A DNA stretch of 14,269 bases from an uncultured Eubacteriales bacterium. Lineage in GTDB: Bacteria > Bacillota > Clostridia > Oscillospirales > Oscillospiraceae. Below, in pieces: positions 1 through 6,898 of this stretch (within the stretch, counting starts at the first letter, position 1; each line of letters begins with the position of its first letter). Made by a program: the position numbers and the translations under genes. Where the stretch lies: assembly GCA_900545495.1 (NCBI GenBank), contig UQZJ01000026.1, forward strand, positions 1 through 14,269. Reading direction: 5' to 3'. The notes beneath the pieces were generated by a model that searched no databases, was not told the DNA's origin, and saw nothing but the letters and a program-made list of their open reading frames with translations.

Positions 1-1207
1 GCTGCTCGGGGCTGCGCTTGGCCAGCGGGCTGACCTCCACGGGGTACATGGTGATAAAGGTGGGCTGGATCAGCGTCTCCTCCACCTTCTGGTCGAACGT
101 CTCGTACAGGGCGTTGCCCCAAGTATGCGCCACGCCGTCCATATCCACGCCCACGCTCTTGGCAAGCTCCACGCCCTTGTCGGCGTCGCCGACACAGGCC
201 ATGAAGTCGGCGCCGGTGACGTTCTTCACGGCGTCCGCCATGGTCACGCGCTGCCAGCTGGGGGTCAGGTCGATCTCGTGACCCAGCCACTGGACATGGT
301 AGGTACCCAGAATTTCCTTGGCGGCGCCGGAGAGGATGCCCTCCAGAATGTCCATCATGCCGTCCAGATTGGTGAAAGCCTGATACAGCTCGCAGGTGGT
401 GAATTCCGGGTTGTGCTTGGTGTCCATGCCCTCGTTGCGGAAGATGCGGCCCACCTCGTACACCCGCTCCATACCGCCTACAATCAGGCGCTTCAGGTGC
501 AGCTCCGTGGCGATGCGCATATACATATCGATGTCCTGCGCGTTGTGGTGGGTGATGAAGGGACGGGCGTTGGCGCCGCCCGCGATGGGGCTGAGGACGG
601 GGGTCTCCACCTCCATGAAGCCCAGATCGTCCAGATAGCGGCGCAGGTACGCCACGAACCGGCTGCGGATCTCAAAGTTCCGCTTGCTCTCCGGGTTCAT
701 GATGAGATCCACATACCGCTGGCGATAGCGGATCTCCTTGTCGGTCAGGCCGTGGAACTTCTCCGGCAGAGGACGCAGAGACTTGCTCAGCAGCGTGATC
801 TCCCGGGCGCGGACGGACATCTCGCCCCGCTGGGTGCGGAACACCTCGCCCTTGACACCCACGATGTCGCCGATGTCGTATTTCTTGAAGCGGTCATAGG
901 TGACCTCATCCATCTCGTCCTTGCGGGCGTAGATCTGGATGCGGCCCGTTTTATCCTGCAAGTCACAGAAGGACACCTTGCCCATGCCGCGCTTGCTCAT
1001 AAGGCGGCCGGCCACGGACACCGCGCTGCCCTCCATGGCGTCGAAGTTGTCCTTGATGTCCTGCGTATGGTGCGTCACATCAAATTTCGTAATCTGGAAG
1101 GGGTCGCGGCCCTCATCCTGCAGGGCCTTGAGCTTCTCACGGCGGATGCGCAGCAGCTCGCCGAGATCCTGCTGCTGGGTTTCGTTGCGGTTGGTTTCGT
1201 CTGCCAT
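1..1207 (-). CDS. lysS: Lysyl-tRNA synthetase, class II (3' end cut off by the window edge)
   Basis: Charges tRNA-Lys with lysine using ATP in the cytoplasm. The first 402 residues are present; the family is usually about 500, so the C-terminus with class II motif 3 lies outside the window. Visible parts are an N-terminal helical extension (about 1-60), an OB-fold anticodon-binding domain (about 63-145, starting near SVAGRLMSKRG), the motif 1 region FMEVETPVLSP (197-207) and motif 2 FRNEGMDTKHNPEFT (256-270), whose arginine contacts ATP in the family. The frame is open from start to edge. The ATG at 1207 has GGAGG about 9 bases upstream. It lies 53 bases behind greA and is probably cotranscribed with it from the greA promoter, an arrangement familiar in Firmicutes. 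No odd residues seen. Identification is secure; only the 3' end is unknown. Confidence 0.96.
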   Translation of the reverse strand, partial: MADETNRNETQQQDLGELLRIRREKLKALQDEGRDPFQITKFDVTHHTQDIKDNFDAMEGSAVSVAGRLMSKRGMGKVSFCDLQDKTGRIQIYARKDEMDEVTYDRFKKYDIGDIVGVKGEVFRTQRGEMSVRAREITLLSKSLRPLPEKFHGLTDKEIRYRQRYVDLIMNPESKRNFEIRSRFVAYLRRYLDDLGFMEVETPVLSPIAGGANARPFITHHNAQDIDMYMRIATELHLKRLIVGGMERVYEVGRIFRNEGMDTKHNPEFTTCELYQAFTNLDGMMDILEGILSGAAKEILGTYHVQWLGHEIDLTPSWQRVTMADAVKNVTGADFMACVGDADKGVELAKSVGVDMDGVAHTWGNALYETFDQKVEETLIQPTFITMYPVEVSPLAKRSPEQ

Positions 1208-1240
1208 TTTTGCAGCCCTCCTTTGTATATTGCCAATGCC

Positions 1241-1255
1241 GGGCGCCATGCGCCC
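1241..1255 (-). other. Short GC hairpin between greA and lysS
   Basis: Six-base arms (GGGCGC / GCGCCC) with a three-base loop lie in the 53-base greA-lysS gap. No T-run follows on the minus strand, so this is not a standard intrinsic terminator. It may be an mRNA stability or processing element, but it could be chance in GC-rich DNA. Confidence 0.35.
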
Positions 1256-1260
1256 CGCAC

Positions 1261-1734
1261 TCAGCGTTCGATCTTCTCGATCCGGTAGCGGATCACGCCG
1301 CGAGGCGCATCCACGGCTACCTCGTCGCCGGCCTTGTGGCCCATCAGCGCCTTGCCGAAGGGGGAATCCTCACTGACGGCGCGGGCCATCACGTCCGCCT
1401 CCTGCGAACCGACGATGCGGTACGCCGGCATCTGCTTGCCGCTGCCCAGCTCCGTCACGGTGACAACGCTGCCAATGGAGATCTTGTCGGAGTCCTCGCT
1501 CTCGTCCACGATCACCGCGTGCAGCAGGATATCCTCCAGCTCTGCGATGCGGGAATACAGCTTGCCCTGCTCGTTTTTCGCCTCGTCGTACTCGCTGTTC
1601 TCGCTGAGGTCGCCGAAGCCGCGGGCCTCCTTGATCAGCTCCGCCACCTCGTCGGCGCGGGTGGTCTTGCTGTAATCCAGTTCCTTTTTCAGCTCGTCAT
1701 AGCGAGCCTGACTCATTTTGAATTCTTTCGCCAT
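1261..1734 (-). CDS. greA: Transcription elongation factor GreA
   Basis: Rescues backtracked RNA polymerase by entering the secondary channel and stimulating cleavage of the extruded 3' RNA. The protein has 157 residues, close to the usual 158. An N-terminal coiled coil (about 1-75) carries the signature GDLSENSEYDEAKNEQ (41-56); D42 and E45 match the acidic tip residues that coordinate magnesium in the family. A C-terminal FKBP-like domain follows (about 80-157, with SPFGKALMGHKAGDEV). An in-frame ATG exists three codons earlier (1743), but the GAAAGGA motif directly abuts it, whereas it sits 9 bases before the ATG at 1734; I therefore chose 1734. It is the first gene of a likely greA-lysS unit with a near-ideal sigma-A promoter (1803-1831) and a leader of about 60 bases. 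The leader contains a weak TGCCT/AGGCA stem (1762-1777). Confidence 0.96.
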   Translation of the reverse strand: MAKEFKMSQARYDELKKELDYSKTTRADEVAELIKEARGFGDLSENSEYDEAKNEQGKLYSRIAELEDILLHAVIVDESEDSDKISIGSVVTVTELGSGKQMPAYRIVGSQEADVMARAVSEDSPFGKALMGHKAGDEVAVDAPRGVIRYRIEKIER

Positions 1735-1802
1735 GCTGCACATTCCTTTCTATTGGTAAGATGCCTCCAAACAGGCAAAATACGCACAATATATCACGTT
1801 GC

Positions 1803-1831
1803 ATTATAGTGAGTTTCCCCCCGCCTGTCAA
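1803..1831 (-). promoter_or_regulatory. Consensus sigma-A promoter of greA-lysS
   Basis: Read on the minus strand: TTGACA (1826-1831), a 17-base spacer, then TATAAT (1803-1808). All 12 hexamer positions match consensus at optimal spacing. Predicted transcription start is near 1796, about 60 bases before the greA ATG. The -35 box contains the TGA stop (1828-1830) of the upstream gene. Confidence 0.9.
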
Positions 1832-2493
1832 GCGCGGGACACCACCGATACCACATGAATTTCAGATGCCTCCCATCCGTCTGCCGCCAACAGCGCCGCC
1901 AATAGCTGCTCCGACACCGGCCACGGTGCCAACCCCGCCGCCTCGTACCGCACCTCCTGCCGTGCCGCACAGTCCGCCCCCAGATATATGGCAGGTCCCT
2001 CCGATACGCTGTCCGCCGGGCCGCACCATACCACCACCGCTGCCCGCTGTCCACCGCTGCCCGCCGCCACTCCGTACCGCGCCAGCAGCCATTGTGCCAG
2101 TGCCGTCTGCCCCGGCGGTGTCAGCTCGATGTACCGCGCCCGCTTCGCCAGCACCTGCGCCGCCTGCCGCGCCGTGCCGCCGTTCTCGCCGACAGCCAGC
2201 CGCACAGTCTTGCCGCTCAGCGCCGGACACACGCAGTCCAGCATCTCTTCCAGCTTTGCCAGACGCAGCGCCCCCACCGGCACGGGATGGATGCCGTACC
2301 GCGCCGCTGCGGTCTGCCATGTGTCACCCTCGAATACCGCGGTGCGTACCCCATGCCGCGCCAGACGGCACAGCAGGCTGCGCACCCGGAGCCGCTGCCA
2401 GCCCCGCCCCGTTGTCAGCACCCAGAAGGGTACGCCGCCGATGACCTCCCGCGTCAGCGCCGTCCGCTGCCCCTGTCGGATATAGCCGTACAT
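1828..2493 (-). CDS. Hypothetical protein, 221 residues, not recognised
   Basis: I do not recognise the family. The protein is rich in alanine, arginine and glycine, and has no obvious signal peptide, transmembrane segment or metal-binding cluster. The middle (VRLAVGENGGTARQAAQVLAKRA and following, about 95-140, then AAVVVWCGPAD) alternates short hydrophobic strands with helices, which could be a Rossmann-like alpha/beta fold, but no classical GxGxxG is present, so this is only an impression. A longer frame could start at TTG 2508. The ATG at 2493 is chosen because GGAGG lies 6 bases before it, and the TTG would sit before that site. It follows the ftsE-ftsX-peptidase operon, separated from it by a terminator whose stem ends 15 bases upstream. 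I see no clear promoter of its own, so it may depend on readthrough. Its stop codon lies within the -35 box of the greA promoter. Confidence 0.7.
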   Translation of the reverse strand: MYGYIRQGQRTALTREVIGGVPFWVLTTGRGWQRLRVRSLLCRLARHGVRTAVFEGDTWQTAAARYGIHPVPVGALRLAKLEEMLDCVCPALSGKTVRLAVGENGGTARQAAQVLAKRARYIELTPPGQTALAQWLLARYGVAAGSGGQRAAVVVWCGPADSVSEGPAIYLGADCAARQEVRYEAAGLAPWPVSEQLLAALLAADGWEASEIHVVSVVSRA

Positions 2494-2508
2494 ACGCCGC
2501 CTCCACAA

Positions 2509-2543
2509 AAAAACTCTGCATCATGGTATGATGCAGAGTTTTT
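2509..2543 (-). terminator. Intrinsic terminator of the ftsE-ftsX-peptidase operon
   Basis: A perfect 16-bp stem (2509-2524 with 2528-2543) has a 3-base loop. On the minus strand the arm ends in an uninterrupted run of T (7 T in 2507-2513). It begins 14 bases after the peptidase stop codon. The stem core is CTCTGCATCAT. Because the run of A on the other side is also present it could work in both directions, but no plus-strand gene needs it. Confidence 0.9.
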
Positions 2544-2556
2544 GTATATGTTGTTG

Positions 2557-3786
2557 TTACCACCGTGCGATATAGCCCGGCAGGTAGTCCAGCGGGTTTT
2601 GGTTCACACCCTTGATCATCACCTCATAGTGAAGGTGGGGACCGGTGGAGTTTCCGGTGGAGCCGGTGATGCCCAGTGTGTCGCCCTGCGCCACCATTTG
2701 TCCCTCGCTGACGGAGATAGATGTCATATGGGCGTACAGCGTTGTATAGCCGCCGCCGTGATCCACCACCACATAGTTGCCGTAGCCGCTGCCGCCGTAG
2801 GAGCCGTACACCACAACTCTGGTCAGCACGACCTTGCCGCTCTTGGTGGCCATGACCGCGCTGGTGGTACCCACACCGCCGATGTCCACGCCCCGGTGGT
2901 TGGTGCTGCCGATGCCGCCGGGGGACACGCGGCCGCCCATGGGCGACGTGATGATCTTACTGGTGCTTACCGGCCAGATAAAGCCGCCGGGGCTGGGCGT
3001 CACGTCGGAGGTCTCCAGCAGCTTCTTGATCTTTGCCTCGATCTCCTTGGCTTCCTTTTCCTCCGCTGCCGCCAGTGCCTCGTAGCCCTGCTGGGTGGAG
3101 GCATACTCGGCGATCAGCGCCGCCGCATCGTCCACCTGCTTTTGCAGCTCATCCTGCTGCTGGGACAGCAGCGCCTCCTGCTCCTCCATGGCGGCCTTGT
3201 CCGTCTTGATATTCTCCCGCGTCTGGCGGATGGCCTCGATGAGGTTCCGGTCATACTCCGCCACCTCGTTGACAAACTCCAGCCGGTTCAGCAGGTCAGC
3301 AATGCTGGTAGCCTTGAACAGCACCGACCAGTAGGACAGGCTGCCCCGCTCCTCCTCGCTGCGTACCTGCTGACAAAAGAGGCTGTACTGCTCCTCCTCC
3401 ATCTCCTGATACGCCTCGATCTGCTGGGCGTACAGGTCGATCTGCTGCTTGGTATCGTCGATCTGATCCATCAGGATCTGGTTCTGCTGGTCCAGCAGAT
3501 TCTTGGTACCCATCACGTCCTCTTTCTTGGACTTGGCCTCCGCGATCTGCTTGCGCAGCTCCTCCAGATTCTTTTTCTTCTCCTGCTTCTGCTTCTCCAG
3601 CTCGTCCATTTCCGCCTGACGCTGCTTCTGCTCCTCGGCCTTTTTCTGCTCCTCCTCTTTCTTCTGCTCCTCGCTTTGCTGGCTCGCCGCCGCAGCATAC
3701 GCCTGCTGGACCGCGCCTGCCGTCAGCAGCGACAGCACCATCAGCAGCGCCAGCGCGCCGCACAAAAGTCGCTTCCCTTTTCTCAT
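2557..3786 (-). CDS. Secreted coiled-coil M23 peptidoglycan hydrolase, FtsEX-linked
   Basis: Predicted zinc endopeptidase that cuts peptide cross-links in the cell wall outside the membrane. The 409 residues begin with a signal peptide (MRKGKR, hydrophobic 8-25, probable cleavage near AYA at 29-31). A long charged coiled coil (about 35-255) resembles the PcsB/EnvC-type regulatory arm, including the hydrophobic stretch SLSYWSVLFKATSIADLLNR (149-168) typical of the segment that folds onto the active site. The C-terminal LytM domain (about 268-409) has all expected ligands: H297 and D301 in NHRGVDIG, H353 in LYAHM, and H384/H386 in GPHLHYE. EnvC of E. coli is degenerate at these positions, so this protein is probably catalytic itself. 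It starts 19 bases after ftsX, with GAAGGAG 7 bases before the ATG. By analogy with PcsB, CwlO and EnvC, FtsEX should control it; this is inference from gene order. Confidence 0.92.
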   Translation of the reverse strand: MRKGKRLLCGALALLMVLSLLTAGAVQQAYAAAASQQSEEQKKEEEQKKAEEQKQRQAEMDELEKQKQEKKKNLEELRKQIAEAKSKKEDVMGTKNLLDQQNQILMDQIDDTKQQIDLYAQQIEAYQEMEEEQYSLFCQQVRSEEERGSLSYWSVLFKATSIADLLNRLEFVNEVAEYDRNLIEAIRQTRENIKTDKAAMEEQEALLSQQQDELQKQVDDAAALIAEYASTQQGYEALAAAEEKEAKEIEAKIKKLLETSDVTPSPGGFIWPVSTSKIITSPMGGRVSPGGIGSTNHRGVDIGGVGTTSAVMATKSGKVVLTRVVVYGSYGGSGYGNYVVVDHGGGYTTLYAHMTSISVSEGQMVAQGDTLGITGSTGNSTGPHLHYEVMIKGVNQNPLDYLPGYIARW

Positions 3787-3805
3787 GCTCGTGCTCCTTC
3801 CCCGC

Positions 3806-4690
3806 TTACACCCGCAGGAACCGGCGGATGGCCGTCAGGCTGCCGCCCACGCCCACCAGAATACCGACGCCCAAAAATACCAGCGCCACCGGCTCCCATA
3901 TTTTCAAAAACGGCACCACCGTCAGGATCTGCATAGTATCGGATTCTCCGATGCCCTGCGCCACGGCGGCGTACAGCAGCCATTGCAGGCCAAAGGCGAT
4001 GACGGCGCTGAACAGGCCCAGCAGGATACCCTCATAGACAAAGGGCCAGCGGATAAAGCCGTTGGTGGCGCCCACCATCTTCATGATGGCGATCTCATCC
4101 CGCCGGTCAAAGGTGGTCAGCTTGATGGTGTTGCTGATGATGAACACCGACACCAGCAGCAAAATGGCGATCAGGGCGATGCTGATGATGCCCGCCACGT
4201 TCCGGGCGGTGGTAAAGCCCTCCGCCACCGCCTGATCGGCCCGGGCCTTGGCGATGCCGGGCACCTGCTCCACCGCCGTTTTCGTCTCCATGATATGATC
4301 CGGGTCGGTGACATGGATGATGTACCGGTGCCGGAATACATCCGCCGGCAGGTCGCCGTACAGCTCGTCGCCGTCGTACTTCTCGATATAGTTCTCCTTG
4401 GCCTCGTCGCGGGACATGAACGTGCAGTCCGCCACATTGTCCACCTTTTCCAGCTTCGTCTGTAGGGCTTTGGCCTCCTTCTCCGTCAGTGAATCGTCCA
4501 CAAACGCCAGCACCGCGTTCTCCTGTTGGAGATCCGCCAGATTCTCGTTGGCGTTATAGGCAACCAGCGTAAAGGTGCCCATGATCAGTAGACACGCCAC
4601 GGTGACACCCACGGCGGCAAAGGACATGAAGCCGTGGGAAAACATATTCCCCGCGCCCTCTTTGATAAAAAACTTGAAGTTATGTTTCAT
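3806..4690 (-). CDS. ftsX: Cell division protein FtsX, ABC permease-like subunit
   Basis: Membrane partner of FtsE. In characterised systems it passes the ATPase cycle to an extracellular peptidoglycan hydrolase rather than transporting a solute. The sequence fits FtsX: a short cytoplasmic start, TM1 (about 22-45), a large extracellular domain (about 46-164), then TM2 (about 166-188), TM3 (about 218-243) and TM4 (about 266-288). The conserved loop DRRDEIAIMKMVGATNGFIR lies between TM2 and TM3. Two in-frame starts are possible. ATG 4696 overlaps the ftsE stop as ATGA, but GAGG ends only one base before it. ATG 4690 (MKHNFKFF) has that site at 7 bases and matches usual FtsX starts, so I chose it, giving 294 residues. 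Translation is surely coupled to ftsE in either case. The extracellular domain is the expected contact for the peptidase encoded next. Confidence 0.94.
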   Translation of the reverse strand: MKHNFKFFIKEGAGNMFSHGFMSFAAVGVTVACLLIMGTFTLVAYNANENLADLQQENAVLAFVDDSLTEKEAKALQTKLEKVDNVADCTFMSRDEAKENYIEKYDGDELYGDLPADVFRHRYIIHVTDPDHIMETKTAVEQVPGIAKARADQAVAEGFTTARNVAGIISIALIAILLLVSVFIISNTIKLTTFDRRDEIAIMKMVGATNGFIRWPFVYEGILLGLFSAVIAFGLQWLLYAAVAQGIGESDTMQILTVVPFLKIWEPVALVFLGVGILVGVGGSLTAIRRFLRV

Positions 4691-4692
4691 GC

Positions 4693-5370
4693 TCATACCT
4701 CGTAGCTGCCCATGCCGTCGCCGATGACGCGACCCTCGTTGAGCAGGATGATCCGCTTGTTGAAATGGTTCACCAGCCCCCGCTCATGGGTCACGACGAT
4801 GACCGTGGTACCCAGCGCGTTGATGCGCTCCAGCAGGGTCATGATCTCCAGCGAGCGGGCGGGATCCAGATTGCCGGTGGGCTCATCCGCCACGATGGTG
4901 CTGGGGTTGTTCACCAGCGCCCGGGCAATGGCGACGCGCTGCTGCTCGCCGCCGGACAGCTCATCGGGATAGCGGTTCTCCTTGTCCGCCAGTCCCACCA
5001 GCTCCAGCACATAGGGGATACGCTCCCGCAGCGCCCGCGGGGACGCGCCCACAGCCCGCATGGCCAGCGCCAGATTGTCATACACCGTCTTGCTGCCGAT
5101 CAGCCGGAAATCCTGAAAGATTACGCCGATGGTACGGCGCATATAGGGGATCTGACGCTCGGAGATGCGGCTCATGGAAAACCCGTTGACCATAACGCGG
5201 CCCGCCGTTGGCACCACCTCGCCGGTCAGCAGCTTGATAATGGTGGACTTACCGGAGCCGGAGGGCCCCACGAGGAACACAAATTCCCCGTCATCCACGG
5301 TAAAGGACACGCCGTTTAGGGCGTGCGTCCCATTGTCGTATGTTTTTTCTGCTTCTATCAAACGGATCAT
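4693..5370 (-). CDS. ftsE: Cell division ATP-binding protein FtsE
   Basis: Cytoplasmic ABC ATPase that pairs with FtsX at the division site or the growing wall. The 225 residues include Walker A GPSGSGKST (35-43), the Q-loop in IFQDFRLI, the ABC signature LSGGEQQRVAIARAL, Walker B followed by TIVADEPTGNLDP, and the switch histidine in VVTHERG. DFRL after the Q-loop glutamine and NLDP after Walker B are typical of FtsE. The frame can be extended to TTG 5391, but AGGAG lies 7 bases before ATG 5370 (MIRLIEAEKTY), which also matches family starts. It is the first gene of the ftsE-ftsX-peptidase operon and has a good sigma-A promoter at 5430-5458. No missing motif was seen. Confidence 0.96.
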   Translation of the reverse strand: MIRLIEAEKTYDNGTHALNGVSFTVDDGEFVFLVGPSGSGKSTIIKLLTGEVVPTAGRVMVNGFSMSRISERQIPYMRRTIGVIFQDFRLIGSKTVYDNLALAMRAVGASPRALRERIPYVLELVGLADKENRYPDELSGGEQQRVAIARALVNNPSTIVADEPTGNLDPARSLEIMTLLERINALGTTVIVVTHERGLVNHFNKRIILLNEGRVIGDGMGSYEV

Positions 5371-5429
5371 AGTTTTGCTCCTGTTCGTCAAAATGCAACA
5401 TCTTGTGGCTGTTTTCGGCCGGTATTCCC

Positions 5430-5458
5430 ATTATATATAAACGGTTACAAAATGGCAA
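5430..5458 (-). promoter_or_regulatory. Sigma-A promoter of ftsE-ftsX-M23 peptidase
   Basis: Read on the minus strand: TTGCCA (5453-5458), a 17-base spacer, then TATAAT (5430-5435). Eleven of 12 hexamer positions match consensus. The predicted start near 5423 leaves a leader of about 53 bases before the ftsE ATG. The stretch from here to 5595 holds nothing else I can support. Confidence 0.82.
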
Positions 5459-5595
5459 CAGGAAAGATATGAATATTTCCTTAATTCGCCTTATGTCGAT
5501 GCAGTCTCTCTATATTTGCGCTTTTTCACACACCCCGTCCGGCACTTTTTGCGTTTCCGCCCACCTTACGGCGGCTTCCCTGTCCTCATCGTGCT

Positions 5596-5641
5596 TTACA
5601 TAAAACAGCACCTGCCATGAGGCAGGTGCTGTTTTATGTAA
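5596..5641 (-). terminator. Intrinsic terminator of the CdaR-type regulator gene
   Basis: A perfect 21-bp stem (5596-5616 with 5621-5641) has a 4-base loop. The GC core is GCACCTGCC, flanked by AAAACA/TGTTTT. It starts 11 bases after the stop codon. The T-run (TTTT, then ATGTAAAG) is short and lies inside the arm, so efficiency may rest on the stem. Confidence 0.8.
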
Positions 5642-5652
5642 CCTTATTCAGC

Positions 5653-6747
5653 TTATGCGTCGATGCCGCGGCTGGTCAGATACTTCTTGACCATCAGTGC
5701 GACCTTGAACGTAATGGCGTCGTCGAACTCCCGCAGATCCAGACCCGTCAGCTTCTTGATCTTCTCCAGCCGATACACCAGCGTGTTCCGGTGGACGAAC
5801 AGCTTTCGCGCCGTCTCCGACACGTTCAGGTTGTTCTCAAAGAACTTGTAGATGGTGAACAGCGTCTCCTGATCCAGCGCGTCGATGGGGTTCTTCTTGA
5901 AAACCTCCTGCAAGAACATCTCGCACAGGGTGGTAGGCAGTTGGTAGATCAGGCGGCCGATGCCCAGATTCTCGTAGTTGATAACGTAGCGCTCGGTGTC
6001 GAAGACCTTGCCCACCTCGATGGCGATCTGTGCCTCCTTGTAGCTCTTGGCCAGATCCCGCAGGTGCAGCGCCAGTGTGCCGATACCCACAAACACGCTG
6101 CTCTCGCCGTCCACCCGCAGGGCCTCCTCGATGCGCTGGGCCACTGCCTCCAGATCCTTGGCGCTGGCGTTCTCGTCCATCTGGTGGATGAGCGCCACGT
6201 CCTGCTCGCCCACGCTGATGACGAAGTCGTTCTGCCGGTCAGGGAACAGCCCCTGGATCACGTCCACCGGCACCGTCTCCAGCCGCTCATCCACAGGGCG
6301 GATCACAAACACGCCGCGCGCCGTCTCCGCCGCCACGTGCAGCTCCTTGGCGCGCATATAGATGTCGCTGATGAGGATATTATCCGAAATAATGTTCTTG
6401 ATGAAGGAGCCCTTGTCGTGCTTCTCCTCGTAATAGCTCTTGGCCGCGTTCAGAGACACGGCGGCCATGGAGCACACGGTACGGCTCATGCTGTCGTCGC
6501 CGCTGGCAAAGACCGCGTAGTCGAAGTGGGGGCCCCAGCTGGGCAGCGCCTTGAAGGTGCGGCCCTCCAGCGTAATGCAGGCACCCTCCGCCGCGGCAAT
6601 GGGCTCCACATACTTGCTCCACTTCTTACCGATACCCGTCAGCTCGCTGCAGGCGATCACCGTACCGTCCGCGTCAATGACGCCGATGGTGCGATCCGTC
6701 GTCTCCTTGAATTGCAGTACCACATTCTGAAAAATTCTTCCCGACAT
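5653..6747 (-). CDS. CdaR/PucR-family transcription regulator
   Basis: Probable DNA-binding regulator with 364 residues. The C-terminal 65 or so (about 291-356, from ALDQETLFTIYKFFENN through SETARKLFVHRNTLVYRLEK to FKVALMVKKYL) form the PucR/CdaR helix-turn-helix; HRNTLVYRL is diagnostic. A GGDEF-like domain without cyclase function precedes it (about 141-248, with SVFVGIGTLALHLRDLAKSY). The N-terminal about 100 residues (RTIGVIDADGTVIACSELTG) look like a sensory domain of PAS or GAF type; the ligand cannot be told. The frame opens earlier, but AGGAGG lies 8 bases before ATG 6747 (MSGRIFQNVV), so I chose that start. The gene is monocistronic with its own promoter and terminator. CdaR proteins usually sit beside the sugar-acid, purine or amino-acid genes they control; here the neighbours are rsuA and ftsE, so the target is unclear. 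Confidence 0.9.
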   Translation of the reverse strand: MSGRIFQNVVLQFKETTDRTIGVIDADGTVIACSELTGIGKKWSKYVEPIAAAEGACITLEGRTFKALPSWGPHFDYAVFASGDDSMSRTVCSMAAVSLNAAKSYYEEKHDKGSFIKNIISDNILISDIYMRAKELHVAAETARGVFVIRPVDERLETVPVDVIQGLFPDRQNDFVISVGEQDVALIHQMDENASAKDLEAVAQRIEEALRVDGESSVFVGIGTLALHLRDLAKSYKEAQIAIEVGKVFDTERYVINYENLGIGRLIYQLPTTLCEMFLQEVFKKNPIDALDQETLFTIYKFFENNLNVSETARKLFVHRNTLVYRLEKIKKLTGLDLREFDDAITFKVALMVKKYLTSRGIDA

Positions 6748-6809
6748 AACGACTTCCTCCTGCGAACCACGCATAGGTATTTTGTGCAATCTGTCAAGCT
6801 GATGCTCCT

Positions 6810-6838
6810 ATTATATCGTCACTATGACGGTTTTGCAA
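6810..6838 (-). promoter_or_regulatory. Sigma-A promoter of the CdaR-type regulator, with spacer palindrome
   Basis: Read on the minus strand: TTGCAA (6833-6838), a 17-base spacer, then TATAAT (6810-6815). The spacer holds the inverted repeat CGTCA-TAG-TGACG (6817-6829). An operator there would block polymerase binding, so autoregulation is plausible. The predicted start near 6803 gives a leader of about 55 bases. The stretch 6839-6898 behind rsuA is A/T-rich, with runs of A and T but no GC-stem terminator. Confidence 0.78.
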
Positions 6839-6898
6839 GTATTTTTTTCTTTTTTTCACAAAAAATCTGCCCTGTTTTTTGCTGATATGTCTAAGAAA

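Noticed and set aside
125..1288. 387-codon plus-strand frame opposite lysS
   Set aside because: Shadow of lysS, which has all expected class II synthetase motifs on the minus strand.
2092..3936. 614-codon plus-strand frame with long leucine-rich runs
   Set aside because: The leucine runs are the antisense of the glutamate/lysine/glutamine coiled coil in the M23 protein; it also crosses the orphan gene, the terminator and the end of ftsX, with no fitting ribosome binding site.
5403..5603. 66-codon plus-strand frame in the gap between ftsE and the regulator gene
   Set aside because: No ribosome binding site, no recognisable features, overlaps the ftsE promoter and ends in the terminator.
5617..6885. 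422-codon plus-strand frame opposite the CdaR-type regulator
   Set aside because: Starts inside the terminator stem; the translation is histidine-, leucine- and valine-rich antisense of a confidently identified gene.
6839..6885. Runs of A and T behind rsuA as a possible terminator
   Set aside because: Only A-T pairs can form (A6 with T6); no GC stem, so an intrinsic terminator cannot be supported.
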